9,745 nt of DNA from an uncultured Actinomycetes bacterium. GTDB taxonomy: Bacteria; Actinomycetota; Actinomycetes; Nanopelagicales; Nanopelagicaceae. The notes beneath the pieces were generated by a model. That model did no database searches, was not told the DNA's origin, and worked only from the letters and a program-made list of their open reading frames with translations. The DNA lies in assembly GCA_903932695.1 (NCBI GenBank), contig CAIZGZ010000081.1:1-9745 (forward strand). The letters are read 5' to 3'. Made by a program: the position numbers and the translations under genes. Shown here piece by piece: positions 6,525-9,745 of this stretch; the first letter of the stretch is position 1, and each line of letters opens with the position of its first letter.

Positions 6525-8900
6525 ATGGCAAAACGCAAAACAGCAGCTAAACGGTCGACATCAAAGAGCAAGAGCTCGATTCCAGGGGCGCTCGCCCAAG
6601 GGTTAGGTGCGATCTGGCGTGGCATCGCAAAGGCGATCGGCACCTTTGTTCGCTTCCTCTTTAAAGAGGCGCGCGAGCTCGATCAAGCGCACCAACGCGA
6701 TGGCTTGGCCTTTCTGATTTTGATTGTTGCCCTCTTGGCTGCCGGAGGCAGTTGGTTTCATATGCACGGCCTCGTGGGTCGAGCACTTCAGGCGGTCCTG
6801 CTTGGCACATTTGGTTGCCTCGCGATCCTCTCACCGTTGCTCTTCATCTACTTTGCCTACCGCCTTTTCCGCGCACCTCACGAAGGTCGTGCCAATGGTC
6901 GCATCACAATCGGCGCACTCTTACTGCTCCTCACCAGCACCGGTCTTGCCCATATCTGGAATGGCTCGGTGGGGGATACCGGCAAGTGGTCGATGCAGCA
7001 TGGCGGTGGTTGGATCGGCTACGCAGTCGCTACGCCGTTGGTCAAACTCGTCACATCGATCATGGCGGTTCCAATCCTGCTCATTATCTTCTTCTTCGGC
7101 ATCCTCATCGTTACTGCGACACCAGTCTCACAAGTCGTCTCATACGTAAAGCGGATCCTGCATTGGGGTAAGAATCGCGCCGAATCAATCAGAGAAGATT
7201 TCGTTGACGAAGATTTCGAACTAACTGAATCAGCACCGTTTGAGAGCCCGATCATTCAGGACTTCAACGCCATCGCGGACGAAGAGATCGAAGAAGATTT
7301 TGAAGAGCTAGAGATCGGCTACGAAGAAGAACTCGCTGCCTCGGTTCCACATGCAACTGTCGTGCCGCCAACTCCCACCTTTGAACCAAAGAGCGTCCAA
7401 AGCGCTCCTGCTAAGCAGATGATCCTTGCATCAGATACCAGTTACATATTGCCATCTATGGATCTGCTCAAAGCTGGTCCAGCGGCAAAGGCAAAATCAA
7501 AGGTCAATGACACCGTTGTTGCAGCACTGGGTCAGGTCTTTGAACAATTTAATGTTGATGCAAAGGTCACCGGTTTTATGCGTGGCCCAACGGTAACCCG
7601 CTACGAAGTCGAACTTGCGGGTGGCGTGAAAGTTGAAGCGATCACTGCTTTGACCAAGAACATCTCATACGCAGTTGCCAGCAGCGACGTTCGAATCTTG
7701 TCTCCTATCCCTGGTAAATCAGCGGTAGGTATTGAAATTCCAAATACCGATCGCGAAATCGTGACAGTAGGCGATGTATTGCGCTCATCAGTCGCTTCGA
7801 GCGAGCCCCATCCGATGGTGATCGCACTGGGTAAAGATGTCGAAGGTAACTTCATCTGTGCCAACTTGGCCAAGATGCCGCACCTACTCGTTGCTGGTGC
7901 TACCGGTGCAGGTAAGTCATCAATGATCAACTCTCTGATCATCTCAATCTTGATGCGCGCAACTCCCGATGAAGTTCGATTAGTCATGATTGACCCTAAG
8001 CGCGTTGAGCTCACGAGCTATGAGGGAATTCCTCATTTGATCGCGCCGATCATCACCAATCCAAAGAAGGCGGCAGATGTGCTCGCGTGGGTTGTACGTG
8101 AGATGGATCAGCGATATGACGATCTCTCGCACTTTGGCTTTAGACATATCGATGATTTCAATAAGGCGGTTCGTGCCGGCAAGCTCAAAGCACCAGAAGG
8201 CAGCGAGCGAGTACTCGAGCCATACCCATACCTTCTCGTCATTATCGACGAGCTCGCCGACTTGATGATGGTGGCGGCGCGTGAAGTTGAAGAGAGCATC
8301 GTGCGTATTACTCAGCTTGCACGTGCTGCTGGCATTCACCTCGTGATCGCAACGCAGCGTCCAAGCGTGGATGTTGTCACCGGTTTGATCAAAGCAAACG
8401 TTCCATCTCGTCTCTCGTTTGCTACCTCAAGCTTGGCTGACTCACGCGTTATCTTGGATACACCAGGTGCGGAGAAGCTCGTTGGTCAAGGTGATGGACT
8501 CTTCTTGCCGATGGGTGCAAGCAAAGCAGTTCGTATTCAGGGTGCTTATGTCTCCGATCGCGAGAGCGAAGCGGTTGTCGCATTTGTTAAATCACAATTG
8601 CAACCGGTCTATCGAATCGACATCAATGCTCCAGCAGTGAGCAAGCAGATTGAAAATGATATCGGCGACGATATGGATCTTTTGTTGCAAGCAATCCAAC
8701 TTGTAGTGGGAACTCAATTTGGTTCGACCTCGATGTTGCAGCGAAAGTTGCGCGTCGGCTTTGCAAAGGCTGGTCGTCTAATGGATCTCATGGAGAGCCG
8801 TGGCATCGTCGGTCCATCTGAAGGTTCAAAGGCGAGAGCGGTCTTGATTACCGCAGAGCAGATGCCAGATGTTCTCGAAGAGATCCAAGGCTTTAACTAG
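6525..8900 (+). CDS. ftsK: DNA translocase FtsK (FtsK/SpoIIIE family)
   Basis: FtsK is a membrane-anchored hexameric ATPase at the division septum. It pumps chromosomal DNA and, in well-studied species, activates XerCD recombination at dif. The protein has 791 residues, a usual length for actinobacterial members. The basic start (MAKRKTAAKR) precedes about four membrane segments (about 61-77, 90-112, 127-143, 165-198). An acidic linker follows (about 222-270). The alpha/beta motor contains Walker A GATGAGKS (458-465), MIDPKRVELTSYEGIPHL (488-505), Walker B LLVIIDELADL (570-580) and ATQRPSVDVVTGLIKANVPS (609-628). The C-terminal gamma winged helix (about 714-775, with TSMLQRKLRVGFAKAGRLMD) reads KOPS-like orienting sequences in the family. 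The linker is short compared with E. coli FtsK. No key residue appears to be missing. ATG 6525 is chosen because it directly precedes the basic N-terminal tail; the RBS is weak. Confidence 0.97.
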   Translation: MAKRKTAAKRSTSKSKSSIPGALAQGLGAIWRGIAKAIGTFVRFLFKEARELDQAHQRDGLAFLILIVALLAAGGSWFHMHGLVGRALQAVLLGTFGCLAILSPLLFIYFAYRLFRAPHEGRANGRITIGALLLLLTSTGLAHIWNGSVGDTGKWSMQHGGGWIGYAVATPLVKLVTSIMAVPILLIIFFFGILIVTATPVSQVVSYVKRILHWGKNRAESIREDFVDEDFELTESAPFESPIIQDFNAIADEEIEEDFEELEIGYEEELAASVPHATVVPPTPTFEPKSVQSAPAKQMILASDTSYILPSMDLLKAGPAAKAKSKVNDTVVAALGQVFEQFNVDAKVTGFMRGPTVTRYEVELAGGVKVEAITALTKNISYAVASSDVRILSPIPGKSAVGIEIPNTDREIVTVGDVLRSSVASSEPHPMVIALGKDVEGNFICANLAKMPHLLVAGATGAGKSSMINSLIISILMRATPDEVRLVMIDPKRVELTSYEGIPHLIAPIITNPKKAADVLAWVVREMDQRYDDLSHFGFRHIDDFNKAVRAGKLKAPEGSERVLEPYPYLLVIIDELADLMMVAAREVEESIVRITQLARAAGIHLVIATQRPSVDVVTGLIKANVPSRLSFATSSLADSRVILDTPGAEKLVGQGDGLFLPMGASKAVRIQGAYVSDRESEAVVAFVKSQLQPVYRIDINAPAVSKQIENDIGDDMDLLLQAIQLVVGTQFGSTSMLQRKLRVGFAKAGRLMDLMESRGIVGPSEGSKARAVLITAEQMPDVLEEIQGFN

Positions 8901-8948
8901 TCGTCAGCCGGACTAAATCTGCTCATTGGACGGCCGGTCTAGCTCTTC

Positions 8949-9008
8949 GGCGGGTGAATTTTTGGGTGACGCCCCGCGTAACTTCAGTCACGGGGTAGTC
9001 AGCCCGCC
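8949..9008 (+). promoter_or_regulatory. Compound inverted repeat with two alternative left arms between ftsK and the RodZ-like gene
   Basis: In the 131-base gap, CCCCG (8972-8976) pairs with CGGGG (8991-8995) around a 14-base loop. The stem extends outward with GGGTGAC (8964-8970) against GTCA-G-CCC (8998-9005, one bulged G). A second left arm, GGCGGGTGA (8949-8957), can pair with TCA-G-CCCGCC (8999-9008) instead. GGGTGA is thus present twice and competes for the same right arm. It could be the ftsK terminator (it lacks a T-run after the stem) or an operator for the downstream gene. The rest of the gap (8901-8948) shows only a GGCCGG-rich stretch. Confidence 0.5.
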
Positions 9009-9031
9009 AAGGTGGCGCGTACCCTTAGAAC
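8996..9031 (+). promoter_or_regulatory. Putative promoter giving a leaderless transcript of the RodZ-like gene
   Basis: TACCCT at 9020-9025 fits the TANNNT -10 pattern and lies six bases before ATG 9032, the spacing seen for actinobacterial leaderless genes whose transcript starts at the start codon. TAGTCA at 8996-9001 matches four of six -35 positions with an 18-base spacer. No Shine-Dalgarno stands at normal distance (the nearest purine run, AAGG, is 19 bases away), which agrees with leaderless expression. Confidence 0.5.
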
Positions 9032-9745
9032 ATGACTGTCGGACTTCTCCTGAAGCAAGCGCGCGAAGCTGCGGGTTTGTCGATCGAGGAAGTCTCGGAA
9101 CTCACTCGCATTCGCCCTCAAATCCTCCGTGATCTTGAAGTCGGCAAACTCCAATCTTCGGGCGGCATCGCATATGCGCGCGGACACATTCGCAGTATCG
9201 CAAAAGTAATCAACGCCGATGCTGATGTTCTGATCTCGCAATTTAATGATGAGGCTGAGACAACAACTCAATCAATGAGTGCTCTCCTCGTTGAGAACAG
9301 CGCAACAGTTCCGACTCGCGAAAAATCACAGATCTCGTATAAGAAACTTTCTTTTGCCGCACTTGTACTGGTTCTTCTCTTGATTTTAATTCCAGCTGTG
9401 GGCTCGTTCTTTCATTCAAGCGCAAAGCCTGCTCCCAAGCCGTCACCGAGTTCGGTAACAATGCCAGCGGCCACAAGTTCAACTCCAGTAGCGACACCGA
9501 GTGCGAGCACCTCTGCCACTCCAAGTGCCTCAACTGCACCGACAAATTCGGCTGCGCCGGTGGCTTCGCCATCTAGCATCACGACTTCGCCGGGCTCAAC
9601 CGTTACCTTTACTGCCACGACCGCGAATAGCTGGTTCTCGGTAGCCGATGCACACGGAACGATCCTCTGGCATGGCACCTTGTACAAGGGAAGCTCACAA
9701 TCTTTCAATGATTCTTCGCTCATCGATGTCACAATCGGCAACGCC
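9032..9745 (+). CDS. RodZ-like helix-turn-helix/DUF4115 membrane protein (3' partial)
   Basis: The reading frame is open from ATG 9032 to the right edge (238 codons) with no stop. An in-frame TAG at 9026-9028 makes ATG 9032 the earliest possible ATG start. Residues 1-66 form a helix-turn-helix of the HTH_25 type (VGLLLKQAREAAGLSIEEVS, then ARGHIRSIAKVI). A membrane segment lies at about 106-124 (LSFAALVLVLLLILIPAVG). A Pro/Ser/Thr/Ala-rich stretch follows (131-182), then the start of a DUF4115 domain (about 184 on: WFSVADAHGTILWHG, ending at TIGNA). RodZ-family proteins span the membrane, contact MreB-type cytoskeleton through the cytoplasmic HTH and influence rod shape. In actinobacteria that role is less certain, so no symbol is given. 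The position directly after ftsK is typical. The last 30 or so residues are missing. Confidence 0.88.
   Translation, partial: MTVGLLLKQAREAAGLSIEEVSELTRIRPQILRDLEVGKLQSSGGIAYARGHIRSIAKVINADADVLISQFNDEAETTTQSMSALLVENSATVPTREKSQISYKKLSFAALVLVLLLILIPAVGSFFHSSAKPAPKPSPSSVTMPAATSSTPVATPSASTSATPSASTAPTNSAAPVASPSSITTSPGSTVTFTATTANSWFSVADAHGTILWHGTLYKGSSQSFNDSSLIDVTIGNA

Noticed and set aside
6724..7171. Two + strand alternative frames of about 140 codons inside ftsK
   Set aside because: They overlap the FtsK membrane domain and linker and encode Ser/Arg/His-rich sequence with no domain.
7601..8339. Antisense reading frames of 137 and 119 codons opposite ftsK
   Set aside because: They lie wholly within the conserved FtsK motor coding sequence, overlap one another and show no recognisable domain; they are by-products of its codon use.
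8926..9132. 68-codon + strand frame across the gap and the RodZ-like start
   Set aside because: It runs through the GC-rich dyad and overlaps the helix-turn-helix coding region in a different frame; no domain or RBS.
8999..9741. Antisense frames opposite the RodZ-like gene (90 and 109 codons)
   Set aside because: The + strand frame encodes a clear HTH, membrane segment and DUF4115 domain; the reverse frames reflect Ser/Thr/Ala-rich codons.
1..9745. tRNA, rRNA, CRISPR array, insertion sequence or phage genes
   Set aside because: No cloverleaf, regular short repeat-spacer array, transposase or phage motif was seen on either strand.

Overview
The window looks like bacterial chromosome, most likely from an actinobacterium (Actinomycetota). 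The evidence is an ftsK-type DNA translocase gene followed directly by a RodZ-like helix-turn-helix/membrane gene, a neighbour pair familiar from actinobacterial genomes. The second gene also has a TANNNT box placed so that its transcript would begin at the ATG, a common actinobacterial arrangement. Base composition is roughly balanced and intergenic gaps are short (85 to 131 bases). A small-genome aquatic actinobacterium is my guess; nothing here proves it. All four genes read on the + strand.

Left part (1-6413): two large secreted, surface-type proteins built from many small modules. The first enters from the left already in frame. It carries four Listeria-Bacteroides (Flg_new/InlB B-type) repeats, a linker with an Ig-like stretch, seven repeats that look like a beta-propeller, a putative Ig domain (He_PIG type), a Ser/Thr/Gly linker and a C-terminal OmpA-like domain that probably holds it to peptidoglycan. 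A compact hairpin with a short T-run ends it. The second starts with a signal peptide and a four-cysteine domain. It continues with fibronectin-III, cadherin-like, TIG and He_PIG modules, and two copies of a C-type-lectin-like (DUF1566/Lcl_C-like) cassette. No anchor is visible in it.

Right part (6414-9745): a housekeeping segment. It holds a full-length FtsK/SpoIIIE DNA translocase (membrane domain, acidic linker, RecA-like motor and gamma winged-helix domain) and the first 238 codons of a RodZ/HTH_25-DUF4115 protein that runs off the right edge. FtsK moves chromosome ends through the division septum and RodZ-like proteins work at the cytoplasmic membrane in cell shape, so this side is cell-envelope and division biology. 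A 12-bp perfect palindrome lies upstream of ftsK, and a compound dyad with two competing left arms lies upstream of the RodZ-like gene.

No RNA gene, insertion sequence, CRISPR array, phage gene or reverse transcriptase was seen. I do not see a clearly new biological system. The most unusual material is the domain architecture of the two surface proteins and the small regulatory-looking structures between genes.
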